Source: Notospermus geniculatus (taxonomy: Eukaryota; Nemertea; Pilidiophora; Heteronemertea; Lineidae). Taken from it: a stretch of DNA of 64,000 nt. The stretch is taken from assembly GCA_002633025.1 (NCBI GenBank), contig NMRB01000011.1, positions 924,455-988,454 on the forward strand, read 5' to 3'. Positions 12,616-24,434 of the stretch are shown in pieces; positions within the stretch are counted from its first letter, which is position 1, and each line of letters opens with the position of its first letter. A program made the position numbers and the translations under genes. The notes under the pieces are model-generated. The model saw only the letters and a list, made by a program, of their open reading frames with translations, made no database searches and was not told the origin of the DNA.

Positions 12616-14148
12616 TCATCCATGACTGTGGTCATGATCCTTGCCCTTCAGATGTTCCAATCTCTTCTGCTTGGGATCAGGATATTGTTGATTTTCAATA
12701 ACACCTTTGCCAAATTTGAGCTCCAAGAACTCTCTCACACTATTCGGGGCAGATGCTTGCAGTCCAACAAAAGGAATCTTGGTTAACGGTTTCAAATACC
12801 TTTCAGGAAATTCACAGTCCTGCCGATGTGTCTTAATCCAAGTATTTTTTGTCATAATACCATTTTTGGGAAAAAAGGGAAATATATCAACATGAAGGTG
12901 ATTAGTATCACTGAACTGAACCCTGTAGAAATCACCCTCATGTTGCTTTGCCTTTTCCCAGACAAAGCCATCATCATCAACAATAGGTTGAAGCTCACAG
13001 TTAATGAGTAGAGGTAATTTGGGTATGTCTTCTTGATATATGCCAATATCTATATCATAGTCCCAAGGTATTATGTCACCATTTCTAGCTGCTCCGAGTA
13101 GACTCCCACCCTCAAGCCAGTAACGTACACCCGCATTGTCCAATATGGCAAACACATGCTTAGCCGTCTCCCTCAGATGCTTTAGGCAGCAAGGTGGGGT
13201 CCAACGTTCTTCAAAAATGAAGTCAGGCATATCATCATACACTGAACCAAAACACCTGGATGTACCTTTTTCACATCCATACCATTCTTCTAGCCCATTA
13301 GCCCGAATAACTTTCTTGAAACCAAATCTTTTATACAGAATACGTAATCTTTCTTTCTCATAAATACTATGTTTCCACTTTTTGTGAGCATCGGATAAGA
13401 ACTCTTTGTTCCGTTGAAATTCAGTCTTTGCCAATTGCACTTTCCACTTCCGCAAAGCAGTCTGGATAAAAAATGCCTCTCTGAAGGGCCGGCTAAATGC
13501 ATCAGTCATATTTCTCATGATCCAACTGCGAAGCAACAATACCGAATCAATGGCAACACCATCACAAAGTTCACCATTGGAACTTTTGGAATAGGTCAAA
13601 ATCCATTGTCTTAGATTTGGGTCAATGGCTAAACAGTTGGAGTCTTTCAGTGTAGTCCCAGCCCCTGATGCGATCACCTGCACATTGTTTTTTTTCTGCA
13701 AGCTTGTAATGAGAGATGACACTTTTTCATGAGAGTCAATCACAGCACCATCAGGGACAAAGACAACATATTCTGAGTCAATGAAATTGACAGGTTGAAA
13801 AGCAGCAAAAGGTTTATCAGGTGTTACTTTTGTTACAACCAACTTTACATTTTCAGAGTCCAAAAGGTCTATTCTCGGGTATGGAAGGTGTTCAGCGACA
13901 ACTAAAACCTTACAGTTTGGGAAATGTTTGATAATTGTATTAACAGCCTGTTGGACATCATTCCCGAAATCTTCAAATTCACAGATAACAAATGTCACAG
14001 ACAATTCACACAAGTTGTTTGCAGCTCTCCTCTTCTGAATGTCAGCATCCTCTGATCTCTGCAGTCGAAATAAAAAGTAAAGAATAAGAATGTTCACTAC
14101 AACAACTCCACAGAGGAATGACTTCCTGACAGACTTTGTGCACCTCAT
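12616..14148 (-). CDS. FKRP: Fukutin-related protein homologue (ribitol-5-phosphate transferase, LicD fold)
   Basis: FKRP is a Golgi type II membrane protein. It adds the second ribitol-5-phosphate to the core M3 glycan of alpha-dystroglycan using CDP-ribitol. Here it is one uninterrupted exon of 510 residues; the human protein has 495, also from one coding exon. The ATG at 14148 is chosen because the N-terminus MRCTKS lines up with the family, while the open frame upstream has no other ATG. A hydrophobic anchor at about residues 11-28 (FLCGVVVVNILILYFLF) follows a short basic tail. The LicD catalytic core shows YWLEGGSLLGAARNGDIIPW followed by DYDIDIGIY, which carries the metal-binding DxD. 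RWTPPCCL and the C-terminal FLELKFGKGVIENQQYPDP are also family signatures. No break was seen. Transcribed divergently from PMF1a. Confidence 0.96.
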   Translation of the reverse strand: MRCTKSVRKSFLCGVVVVNILILYFLFRLQRSEDADIQKRRAANNLCELSVTFVICEFEDFGNDVQQAVNTIIKHFPNCKVLVVAEHLPYPRIDLLDSENVKLVVTKVTPDKPFAAFQPVNFIDSEYVVFVPDGAVIDSHEKVSSLITSLQKKNNVQVIASGAGTTLKDSNCLAIDPNLRQWILTYSKSSNGELCDGVAIDSVLLLRSWIMRNMTDAFSRPFREAFFIQTALRKWKVQLAKTEFQRNKEFLSDAHKKWKHSIYEKERLRILYKRFGFKKVIRANGLEEWYGCEKGTSRCFGSVYDDMPDFIFEERWTPPCCLKHLRETAKHVFAILDNAGVRYWLEGGSLLGAARNGDIIPWDYDIDIGIYQEDIPKLPLLINCELQPIVDDDGFVWEKAKQHEGDFYRVQFSDTNHLHVDIFPFFPKNGIMTKNTWIKTHRQDCEFPERYLKPLTKIPFVGLQASAPNSVREFLELKFGKGVIENQQYPDPKQKRLEHLKGKDHDHSHG

Positions 14149-15475
14149 TATTGATATTTCATGCCACAGTGATTGAATGCCTGGCAAGAATAACTTGAAG
14201 ATGTCTGGGAGAACACATCAGATGAGTCAATCGGTCTGCATTATATTTGCCAGCTGATGTAGACGTATGACTGCACAGTCAGTATACTGTGGTATCTGCA
14301 AAGACAAAGATGATACAGCAACGATAGTCACAATGGAGAGTGGCGTGAAAATAAAAAAAATGAATAATGTAACAAATAAACAAGTCAGCAGCTGGGGAAA
14401 TAGGGCCGATCTAGCTGTCACCGATAAATCGGACGATCACCCACCGATCTGCAGTTCAGAAGCTAATTATCATAATATATTCACTGCTGCAGGTCATGGC
14501 AAGTGTCAATATTTAGCATTTTTAACTGTTTTAACTGTGCAAACTCATCTTTACTGTATCTAGCATTGTCTAAAATGGTTAGGGAAGTGGTGAAAAGCTA
14601 TCAGTTGCTGCTTCTTACCTCTCAAAATGCAAAAATCTGTCAAACACTTGATTTCAATGCAGTTTTTTTTGGCTAGTGGCGGCACCTTGTGGGCACTATG
14701 TTAGTTAGGATACCTACGTGCGGTTTTTCGTATTTGCATGCGCAAATGCATTTTCTTAACAAACACAGCTTGATGGGATGATTTCTGGCAATCAGCAGGC
14801 GCACAAATCGGCAGATCTATAGCTGATCGGCAGTTCAGCTGGTGACAGCTAGATCGGCCCTATTTCCCCAGCTGGTCAGGCCTTCACCCAGCTGTCGTCA
14901 TGACATGTCATTTTTGTCATGGTCATGGATGGCTGANCCCCCCCCCCCCAGCACACAGCATGTCCAATTCCAGCCACTGGTATTTTATGACATGCACAGC
15001 CTACACAATTTGCACAGAGCAATGCACGGGGCGATGCACGCACAGCGTAAGAAGATCCTGGTAGGAACACCCATTAGATACGGAAACGACGATTGGCGAT
15101 CAGACGGTTCCCTATTCCCCACTAATCAAAAATGAACTCGTAGATATTTCAGATATTTACAATGACATCAGATTCTGCTACTTTTGCTGAGGAAGATGAA
15201 TGTTTGTTGTTCATTTCATGGGCGCAGCCATATTGCGGGAGCAATCATTATTTCAGTGATGCCTGTCGCCATCTATCCATCTAAATCAGGAACGTGATGC
15301 TTTTTAATGAAGTTATTTACTTAAATTTTCATTCGAATAATTTTTTCACCGTTAATGCTGTCAAAACAGAGTGCAATAATCAACATATTTTAATAGCATT
15401 TCGAATGATATCGTGATTTTCCGTTCACACTATGCTCCCTATTGTCAAGACGAGGCTGCGACCGGGAATTCCAAA
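14149..15475. promoter_or_regulatory. Divergent intergenic region between FKRP and PMF1a
   Basis: The 1.33 kb between two oppositely oriented start codons must hold 5' UTRs and promoters for both genes, or a shared one. A 486 bp MITE occupies 14389-14874. A single N at 14936 followed by a run of C marks uncertain assembly. No TATA box could be assigned. Confidence 0.45.
14389..14874. mobile_element. MITE with 34 bp perfect terminal repeats and GTCAG target duplication
   Basis: The left end (14389-14422) begins CAGCTGGGGAAATAGGGCCG and the right end (14841-14874) is its perfect complement over 34 bp. GTCAG flanks it directly on both sides (14384-14388 and 14875-14879). A 5 bp duplication is unusual among common MITE families. 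No coding capacity. Confidence 0.85.
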
Positions 15476-18064
15476 ATGGAGGAAGCCAGGGAAACTTCTC
15501 AGGAATCAACAGAAAATCCTCGCAAAGATGACGCTAATGACAAGAATTCTGAATCAAATCTTGTCGCTAATGACAAATCAGAAGAAAACAAACGAACGAA
15601 ATTCCTGAGAGCAGCTCTGTTAAAAGTTGTACACAAATTTTTAGCTGCAAGCAGGTAGGTATGCATACATATACAACATTACATGCACAAAAGGCCAGGC
15701 CTACAGTACATCATGTATAGGCCTATGTACATCATCATCATCATCATCATAAGGCGTCATGAGCCTGACTGGCTCTTTGCCATAGATACAAGATATATAC
15801 ACAATGTATATTTTGCACATGCTAATGCGGGTAAGGACGGACTTATCCAAATATCTCAGAATTATAAAGTGGAAACAAACACACAGTGCTCTCAAAATAT
15901 AAACGAATAATCCACGAAGTGTTTGTGCCAGTAAGGGTGAAACGAAAACAGCTTCCACGTCCAGATAGAGAAATTTCCATAGAACTCATTCGTACTACTA
16001 CTTGACCGCCCATGCCAAAGTCCAAGAATTATTTCTCAAAAGTTACATATATATTCCCTCTAATATCTGATAGGTAATAAGCCTGGACTTTGAAAAATCA
16101 AGAATACATACATGATGAATCAGACAAGCAATACAACTTGTGTAAGGTACACGCGATCAATAACAAGTATAAAGTTGCAAGGTCACTCTCCACGGGCAAG
16201 ATGAATAGTTGAGCATAGAGAAATCTCTTACGAACTGTACATATCAATATCATGATATTATGGAGCATCACAGGCAGGCAACTCTTTGTCATCATCGTCA
16301 AGTAGGCCTGCCCTGGCCTACGGCCTAGGCGTTATCATGGTTATGACATGATGAAAATTGGTTCTTTGCAATGAAGTAGTTTGCATATATTTAATATAGG
16401 CCTAGGCTTAGTAGTTAGGCCTAACAGTTGTTTAATGCGGTCGTACTAAATACTGCCCGGTACTCCGGTACTGCCCGGTACCGCCCGGGGCCAATTAATC
16501 TACTGCCCGGTAGCTATGTTGCTGGTTTTTATCTTATAAAATGGCCCTATTCTCAGAATATTGTTGCAATGGTCTAAACCTGCACTGCTTTGAAGAAAAT
16601 TAATGAAATTGAGGATTATTTTGGCTTTTTCGGGTCAAATTTAATTGCCGACGAAACCTTACTTCAGACTAGTTCTAGTTCCAACAGTTGCCGCTGCAGT
16701 CCCGAATGGCGCCACTGTTTCGCTCAGAAATATTTTGAAGAAATGGTTAAAATTTCTTTTCTAAATCATTACTTTACTGCTGGATGATTGCTTAAACTTT
16801 TTTAAAGATAAAAACCGGCAACATAGCTACCGGGCAGTAGCCTAGATATAGATTAATTGGCACCAGGCATTGCCGGGCGGTACCGGGCAGTACCGGGAGT
16901 TACCGGGCAGTAATTAGTATGACCCGTTTAATGTACGTGGTGTGGGTAAGGACGGACTTTTTACAATAGCCTGGTGTCTTCCTCTTTATATGTCTAACTC
17001 TCTTTATATTTCCACAGATTGTCTTTGTATGCTAAAGCCTACCAGCCAGTGTTTAAGAAAAACCCAAAGGCACTAAAATCTATTGTCCAGCAGTTGAATG
17101 AACAGATGGAAAAGGATATTGTTGTAAGTTTTGATCAGAGACAGCAGAGTGGTGTCTGCTCCTGGTCCTGGTAGATGAGGCCCTGACGTTGGAAATGGGT
17201 GAATGACAATTCAGTCCCCCAGTGGGGCATTGGAGGTAACTAATTATGGGATGAGTAATTATTCTTCATGAAATCTACAAGCATAGGTGGAAATCAAACA
17301 TCCCATGTTGTCCAACAATCAAGTACAAGAACAAAAAAATGATTTTTCAGAGTGAAATAGAGACTATGTTCATTGAAGAGAATCTACCTGCCGTCATCAG
17401 TGAATTTGATACAATTATAGCTGATACACCAGACCCTCTGAAGAAAGTATGGTAAGCAAACCCAAAGACACTGATTATGTAAACTGTATCAGATTATCCG
17501 AATAAAAAGAAGTTCACAACAACATATACTTCAAAATGATGGTATGATTGTGCTGCAGTAGCCTGGTCATTATAAAAAAGACCAAATCTAAATAAGGGCA
17601 TTATTGACAACTGAGTGTTCCTTTCACATGAATGTGTTGGTAGAAAGAACTGAATGGATGATTTATTCTTCAGGAGACCTTCTGGTGATCCTGAGACAGA
17701 TGAGGCAGCTCACATTATCCCAGATTTCGAGAAACATACCGCTAAGCTGGAGCAGATTTTGAATGATCTTGCAGAAGAGAACAAACAACTCACATCTGCT
17801 GTGCTACAGCGGAGAAAGTGTCTGCTTGACACAGGCAAGCAGATAGAGGACATCAAACAGGATATGACTAAGGTGACAGTTCCCATTGCAGTGTCATACA
17901 AGATTTGTTGTAGATATTGAAAATGTTGAAATAAAGGTCCACTTTTTAAAAAAATGCACAAATCTTCAGAAGATCCAGTGGTGACCTTCGCTATCATGAC
18001 ATCCTCAATTCACCTGTATTTCCCTTTTTTTCAGACGTACAATAATTTCGATCTGGAGAATTGA
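15476..18064 (+). CDS. PMF1: Polyamine-modulated factor 1 / NNF1 kinetochore protein, copy a
   Basis: PMF1 (Nnf1) is a subunit of the MIS12 complex that links centromeric CENP-C to the NDC80 microtubule receptor. Five exons: 15476-15654, 17018-17123, 17351-17451, 17674-17872, 18035-18064, giving 204 residues (human about 205). The acidic N-terminus MEEARETSQES is followed by a helical Nnf1 domain. The family-typical WRPSG (split across the exon 3/4 junction) precedes a coiled coil containing LNDLAEENKQLTSAVLQRR. All junctions use GT-AG and keep frame. By eye it differs from copy b at about eight coding positions, only one changing the protein (DTGKQ here, DTVKQ in b). Convergent with the channel fragment at 19.2-21.1 kb. 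Confidence 0.9.
15730..15750. repeat. CAT trinucleotide microsatellite
   Basis: Seven CAT units in intron 1 of PMF1a. Absent from the corresponding intron of PMF1b. Confidence 0.9.
16438..16925. mobile_element. hAT-like MITE in PMF1a intron 1, absent from copy b
   Basis: 488 bp with inverted arms of roughly 90-110 bp rich in TACTGCCCGGTA / TACCGGGCAGTA. GTTTAATG is duplicated at both flanks (16430-16437 and 16926-16933), an 8 bp target duplication as in hAT elements. The paralogous intron at about 21900-21940 has a single GTTTAATG and no insert, so it is a natural empty site. Confidence 0.88.
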
Positions 18065-19228
18065 AGGATACTTGTGATAATGGATGAATGAAAAACATCA
18101 AACTAAGTCGCAGCCATACAATGGTTTAGGCCAGCCATGTTCAAAGTGGTTCGCTCAATTGATAATTGAACACAATCCACATTACATGTAGGTACAAGAA
18201 GTCCATTGGCATGTTAATTCGTAGATGATCAGACATTCACTTTCCAGTCACATTGTATGGACTCGAATGTGGCAGGCAGGGAAGAAGTCAGGTGGATGTG
18301 AGTTTATTTGAAAGAAGGCCTATCCGTGGTTAGGCGAAAGGAACTTCAGAGGTTTTAAAACTACTGAGACTTTATTAGTCATGATTTTAACACCACAGAT
18401 TTACATTTACATGTATATTGAAAATCCTAGAGAGAGCTGGAGTTTTGGGGCATGTTTATACTTCCTGTGAGTGACTTCTCTGCATTATAGTTGAGAACGT
18501 GCATCATCACATGTTGATCAATGTGACGTATTGCTTCATCCACTTAGATTCCAGGACTGGGGATAGGGCTATCTAAGAAGCTATAGTATGACATTTCTAC
18601 ACTAATCTTACAAATATAACAGTTTTACATGTAGTCTCTGCCAGCAGGACAAACTGCTAGAGTAGCTTTACCTAACATCTAATCATTTTATACAGCAACT
18701 GACTGATTATTTCAAGTCTGAAGTCTTGTTTTTGATGACAGCACATGCAAACATAGTCCACAGTTCTTGCATTCTGGATTGTTGTTTACCGGTACTAGTA
18801 AATTTTTGCATGGAGAATGTGTTAGCTGATAATGATTCACTTTGTGCTGTCGATCAAAATTGCTCACTATAGACAGAAACAGCAGCTCTGTAGACATTAA
18901 GTACTGGTCGACAGAACTGATGTTGACATTATACGTGCACCTTTTGAATATCCACGCTATGTTAGTAACAACTTTTGCTGTTTTTCACATGTGTACTGCA
19001 CTTAGCACAATCTATTTTATTTGCACTTTCAATGATCTGTACTCTCAGCTCAACTGTGAAATGTATGTCATGTATGTAACCCTGTTACTTTCAGAGAGAA
19101 TGAAGTAAAAAAGATTGTCTCAATTCAGTCACGGAGTCATTTGAATCTGAAACAGTCATGTCATTGGACCATTTTGCAATGACAATTCACAGTACCTATT
19201 CAAAATCCTAGATTGTCATTTCCTTGTT
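18065..19228. other. Convergent 3' UTR/intergenic region, copy 1
   Basis: Lies between the stop of PMF1a (+) and the stop of the channel fragment (-). It is collinear with 23255-24434 in copy 2, with small indels. No further gene was recognised. Confidence 0.5.
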
Positions 19229-21123
19229 TCATTTTCGGAATGTTTTTAAACTGCTTCGTCGTAAAGTCCCTGCCAGTGATAAATCTTGATACTCCTGTTC
19301 AACTGGTGCTAAATCTAGTCCTGGATACTGCCCAATTGCTGGAGAAAAATTCTTCTGCTGAGTGCTATAGTTTGCCATATTTTGCACCTTATTGTTTGAA
19401 AGTTTGTCATCCTTTTTCGCAGATATTTTGAGACCTCCACGTTTTTTGAAATAGAGTAAGGTCAGAACTGTACCTCCAATGTCTGCAAATAGGTCATTGC
19501 CCTGCAAGAGAAGGGGAAAATAAGACAATGTGTAACATAGAAGACTGGCCCTGAACATACTCAGAAGGCTTTAAACATGTCATGACATGTAGCCTACGAC
19601 CAGACATTTCATCTTTCACTGCAGTTTTCTGTAGAACTAGTAATGTTTTATTTACTAACTCAGAGAATTCAGCTTACTGCTGTGCCTGGATCCTTATTTC
19701 AGGAGTATCACCAGTGGGTTACTTACTGTATACTCAGGAGTTTGCTGAATCTTCTCAAAGTTCAATTCATTGAAAAATATCTCGAGCTTGAGGAGATTTT
19801 CACTGGAATGAAAAATCAAATCGATTAGCTCCAGTACTTGAAAATCCAGTAGCTTCAAACAATCCTTCCCAGGAGACTTCTTTCAAAACCTTCACAGAGT
19901 GAGATCTCATAAGTTCACCTGCTTCCTTCCTTGATTTGCTCAGGGGCTGTAGCCTACTGCAGAGCAGTAGGGACAGAAGATGAATCCAACCAACTCAATG
20001 TCCTATAGAAACACTCAAATAAGTTCTGCAGTCCAAGTTCACTTGCCTGGTGCTACCAGCATGGTGACCTTCATGCACTATCATATGAAGTTCGTCACTG
20101 TAGTTTGCTATTTCTTTATAGTAAATGTCCTGAAAAGAAATCCAGAATTGCCTGTTGGAAGAAATAATGAGTGAACTCCAAATGACAGGAAATCATGTAT
20201 GGATTTATGAGGTTGTTTCACAAGAACAATTTCTGTTGATCCAGTTCTTATTTTGCTGTTTTGACTATAGGGGTGCTTTTCCACCATCCCTCTCTGGTTG
20301 TAGCCAAATGTCGAGTTCTTTTGACAACACATGAACTCTCAAGTGAAGCTCAACTTACTCGGTACCTAACTGCTGGCCATTCGAATGTTGATACAGTCAT
20401 TTGGAAATCTGTATCACTGGAAGACATGATGTTATCTGATTAAGAGCTCATTTCAAGAATAATATTTTACTAGATATCATGCATGTTCACTGATTCCATT
20501 TGATAGTTTGAAAGAAGTGTTGAACAAACACTACTGATTCCACTGGCACTTAGGCCTATACATGTAGTTCAAAAGAAATGTTGAATGAAAGTATAGCTAA
20601 ATGAGTGAAGGTTACTTACTGGCAGGACTGCGGACAATCACAGTTACCTAACTTGGCTTCTATAAACATTTCCTGGATGTGTTCCTCACATTTAACTAAA
20701 GGGAAGAAAAAAAACTGATTACCAGTAGGCCCTAAATCTTTTTTTCTCAAATGGCCTAACAGGCTGAAACACAAACTATGTCAATAACTACGAGTAAAAC
20801 ATTTGGGAAAACAACTTGTAAAAATGAACCACTTCAGTGGCTGAGAGTTATACCCATTTTTCTTTGCTACTGAATTGGTGCCCGTAAATTGGTTTCTAAA
20901 AACGAGAATTTAAGCTTGCAGTTTCTGAAAGTTAGTTATGCTAGCTTAAACCATTGTTGGAAAATGACTTACTCTCGTCATCAGTAATGCATGATTTGAC
21001 CTCGTGTCCTGAAGTCTTGGGCCAAACAGATTTGAACGCCTCTCCATAGGTATGAGGATAGAAAGGGTCTGCGCAATGACATTTCTCTATCAAGTTACGC
21101 TGATAGCAAGTCTTCTCGCACGC
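19229..21123 (-). pseudogene. DEG/ENaC channel 3'-half duplicate with TM2 deletion
   Basis: Six exons collinear with the 3' exons of the channel gene at 24.4-41.1 kb: 20973-21123, 20620-20695, 20359-20416, 20047-20129, 19727-19802, 19229-19501. Splice sites and phases are all preserved, including the GC donor after 20047. No TM1 half exists next to it: homology stops at 21236 and unrelated sequence follows. In the last exon a 60 bp in-frame deletion at 19466/19467 joins GGTV to LTLLYF. It removes 20 residues that include the pore-lining GLWIGLSLL. It cannot form a channel alone. Coding differences from copy 2 look mostly synonymous, so use as an alternative 3' module is not excluded. Confidence 0.85.
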
Positions 21124-21236
21124 CTGAAATGAAACAGAATTCCTTTCATGAGAAACTTGAGTGAAAAAGGAACTAGAGCCACAGTCCTAATGCTGTAGCC
21201 AACAAACAGGGGTAATGAAGGCTGAAGTAAAACGTT

Positions 21237-21422
21237 AGTATATAGGCTCTGAAGGGGGTCAGATAGAAGACTAGAAAATCCCTTCTGCAGTGGCCAAAAC
21301 ACTAAAATTTAAGCGTTTTTCCAAAGAACCGGCGGCGCACTATTCACACCGTCACGGTACGAATAAGATCTGGTTTGGCGTTATTTGCACCGTCACGGTA
21401 CGAATAGCCCCGGCCATCCAAA
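21237..21422. promoter_or_regulatory. Junction spacer and PMF1b upstream region
   Basis: The sequence between the two duplicated blocks has no counterpart upstream of PMF1a. It contains CACCGTCACGGTACGAATA twice (near 21347 and 21390), about 43 bp apart, directly before the PMF1b start. PMF1b therefore has a different proximal 5' region from PMF1a. Confidence 0.5.
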
Positions 21423-23254
21423 ATGGAGGAAGCCAGGGAAACTTCTCAGGAATCAACAGAAAATCCTCGCAAAGATGACGCTAATGACAAGAATTCGGAA
21501 TCAAATCTTGTCGCTAATGACAAATCAGAAGAAAACAAACGAACGAAATTCCTGAGAGCAGCTCTGTTAAAAGTTGTACACAAATTTTTAGCTGCAAGCA
21601 GGTAGGCCTATGCTGCTACCCTAGCTAGCAGTAGCACAGCACAGGCGCAGCGCAGGGGCCTAAAAAATCTAAAATGCACAACAACAAGAACAAGTAGGCT
21701 TAGGCCTAGGCCTACAGTACATCATGTACATAGGCCTATGTACATATCATGATATCATGGAGCATCACAGGCAGGCAACTCTTTCTTTGTCATCATCGTC
21801 AATAGGCGTTATGACATGATGATGAGAATTGGCTCTTTTTGCAATAAAGTAGTTTGCATATATTTAATATAGGCCTAGGCTTAGTAGTAGCCTATCCTAT
21901 TTAACAGTTGTTTAATGCATGCGGTGCGTGTAAGGACGGACTTTTTACAATAATAGCCTAGTGTCTTCCTCTTTATATGAATTTTATTTACGAAATTGAG
22001 AACCAGCTCGCATAAACTGCAAATTGAAATAGGGAGGCACAGAAGACCCCTAGTACCTAGAGAGTTTAGGATTTTGTGTTTTCTTTGTTTATTGCATCTC
22101 ATCCTATGTAATTCTTTTATTATACGGAGCAATAAACTTAATTTGAATTTGAATTTGAATTTGTCTAACTCTCTTTATATTTCCACAGATTGTCTTTGTA
22201 TGCTAAAGCCTACCAGCCAGTGTTTAAGAAAAATCCAAAGGCACTAAAATCTATTGTTCAGCAGTTGAATGAACAGATGGAAAAGGACATTGTTGTAAGT
22301 TTTGATCAGAGACAGCAGAGTGGTGTCTGCTCCTGGTCCTGGTAGATGAGGCCCTGACGTTGGAAATGGGTGAATGACAATTCAGTCTGGGGCATTGGGG
22401 GTATTAACTAATTATGGGATGAGTAATTATTCTTGATGAAATCTACAAGCATAGGTGGAAATCAAACATCCCATGTTGTCCAACAATCAAGTACAAGAAC
22501 AAAAAATGATTTTTCAGAGTGAAATAGAGACTATGTTCATTGAAGAGAATCTACCTGCCGTCATCAGTGAATTTGATACAATTATAGCTGATACACCAGA
22601 CCCTCTGAAGAAAGTATGGTAAGCAAACCCAAAGACACTGATTATGTAAACTGTATCAGATTATCCAAATAAAAAGAAGTTCACAACAACATATACTTAC
22701 AAAATGATGGTATGAGATTGTGCTGCAGTCGCCTGGTCATTATAAAAAAGACCAAATCTAAATAAGGGTCGGCATTATTGACAACTGAGTGTTCCTTTCA
22801 CACAAATTTGTTGGTAGAATGGACCGAATCGATGATTTATTCTTCAGGAGACCTTCTGGTGATCCTGAGACAGATGAGGCAGCTCACATTATCCCAGATT
22901 TCGAGAAACATACCGCTAAGCTGGAGCAGATTTTGAATGATCTTGCAGAAGAGAACAAACAACTCACTTCTGCTGTGCTACAGCGGAGAAAGTGTCTGCT
23001 TGACACAGTCAAGCAGATAGAGGACATCAAACAGGACATGACTAAGGTGCCATTTCCCATTGCAGTGTCAGACAAGATTTGTTGTAGATATTGAAAATGT
23101 TCAAATAAAGGTCCAGTTTTAAAAAAAATGCACAAATCTTCAGAAGATTTTTCATGCGTGTTCCAATGGTAACTTGTTCACTGTCATGACATCCTCAATT
23201 CACATGTATTTCCCTTTTTTTCAGACGTACAATAATTTCGATCTGGAGAACTGA
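21423..23254 (+). CDS. PMF1: Polyamine-modulated factor 1 / NNF1 kinetochore protein, copy b
   Basis: Same MIS12-complex subunit as copy a. Exons: 21423-21601, 22189-22294, 22518-22618, 22848-23046, 23225-23254. Exon lengths (179, 106, 101, 199, 30) are identical to copy a, giving 204 residues with one substitution, Gly to Val in DTVKQIEDIKQD. Intron 1 is only 587 bp because it lacks the hAT-like insert, but it carries a 184 bp LINE 3' end. Nearly all differences from copy a are silent, which argues that both copies encode functional protein. Confidence 0.9.
21980..22163 (+). mobile_element. 5'-truncated LINE 3' end in PMF1b intron 1
   Basis: The insert is absent from PMF1a: there TTTATATG runs straight into TCTAACTC. 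It encodes SSHKLQIEIGRHRRPLVP, the C-terminal reverse-transcriptase signature seen in Jockey/CR1-like LINEs. It ends in a GAATTT-type tandem tail (ATTTGAATTTGAATTTG). Its 3' edge is 25 bp from the exon 2 acceptor. Confidence 0.85.
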
Positions 23255-24434
23255 AGGAGAAGTGTGATAATGGATGAATGAAAAACATCAAACCAGGCAG
23301 ACAGAGTCGCAGCCATATGGTTTAGGCCGGCCATGTTCAAAGTCAAGTGGTTCGCTCAGTTGATAATTGAACACAATCCACATTACATGTAGGTACAAGG
23401 AGTGCATTGGCATGTTAATTCATAGATGATCTGACATTCACTTTCCAGTCACACTGTATGGACTCAAATATGGCAGGCAGGGAAGAAGTCAGGTGGATGT
23501 GAGTTTATTTGAAACAAGGCCTACCCGTGGTTAGGAGAAAGGAACTTCAGACATTTTAAAACTACTGAGACTTTTTATTAGTCATGATTTTAACACTACA
23601 GATTTACATTGAAAATCCTAGAGAGAGCTGGAGTTTTGGGTCATGTTTATACTTCCAGTGACTTCTCTGCATTATACTATAATTTATCACATGTTGATCA
23701 TCACATGTTGATCAATGTGACATATTGTTTCATGCATGGTCAAATTTCCACTTAGAGTCCAGGACTGGGGACAGAGCTACATATCTAAGAAGCTATAGTA
23801 TGACATTTCTACACTAATCTTACAAATATAACAGTTTTACATGTAGTCTCTGCCAGCAGGACAAACTGCTAGAGTAGCTTTACCTAACATCTAATCATTT
23901 TATACAGCAACTGACTGATAATTTCAAGTCTGAAGTCTTGTTTTTGATCAAAGCACATGCAAACATAGTCCACAGTTCATGCAGTTCTTGCATTCTGGAT
24001 TGTTGTTTACTAGTAAATGATATGTGCATGGAGAATGTGTTAGCTGATAATGATTCACTTTGTGCTGTCAATCAAAATTGCTCACTATAGACAGAAACAG
24101 CAGCTCTGTAGACATTAAGTACTGGTCGACAGAACTTATGTTGACATACATGCACCTTTTGAATATCCACGTCATATTAGTAACAACTTTTGGTGTTTTT
24201 CACATTTGTACTGCACTTAGCACAATCTATTTTATTTGCACTTTCAATGATCTGTACTCTCAGCTCAACTATGAAATGTATGTAACCCTGTTATTTTCAG
24301 AGAGAATGAAGTAAAAAAGATTGTCTCAATTCAGTCAGGGAGTCATTTGAATCTGAAACAGTCATCTGTCATTGGACCATTTTGCAATGACAATTCACAG
24401 TATCTATTCAAAATCCTAGATTGTCATCCTTGTT

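Larger units (their letters stand above)
15472..21236. repeat. Segmental duplication, copy 1 (PMF1a plus channel 3' exons)
   Basis: Collinear with 21419-26486. Homology begins at the bases just before the PMF1 ATG (CCAAAATGGAGG) and ends in an intron of the channel gene, after GGCTGAAGT. It is longer than copy 2 mainly because of intron 1 differences, including a 488 bp transposon present only here. Confidence 0.9.

Noticed and set aside
14842-15135. 97-codon plus-strand frame and its twin at 14227-14421
   Set aside because: Both begin in the terminal repeats of the MITE at 14389-14874, which explains the shared MTARSALFPQL start.
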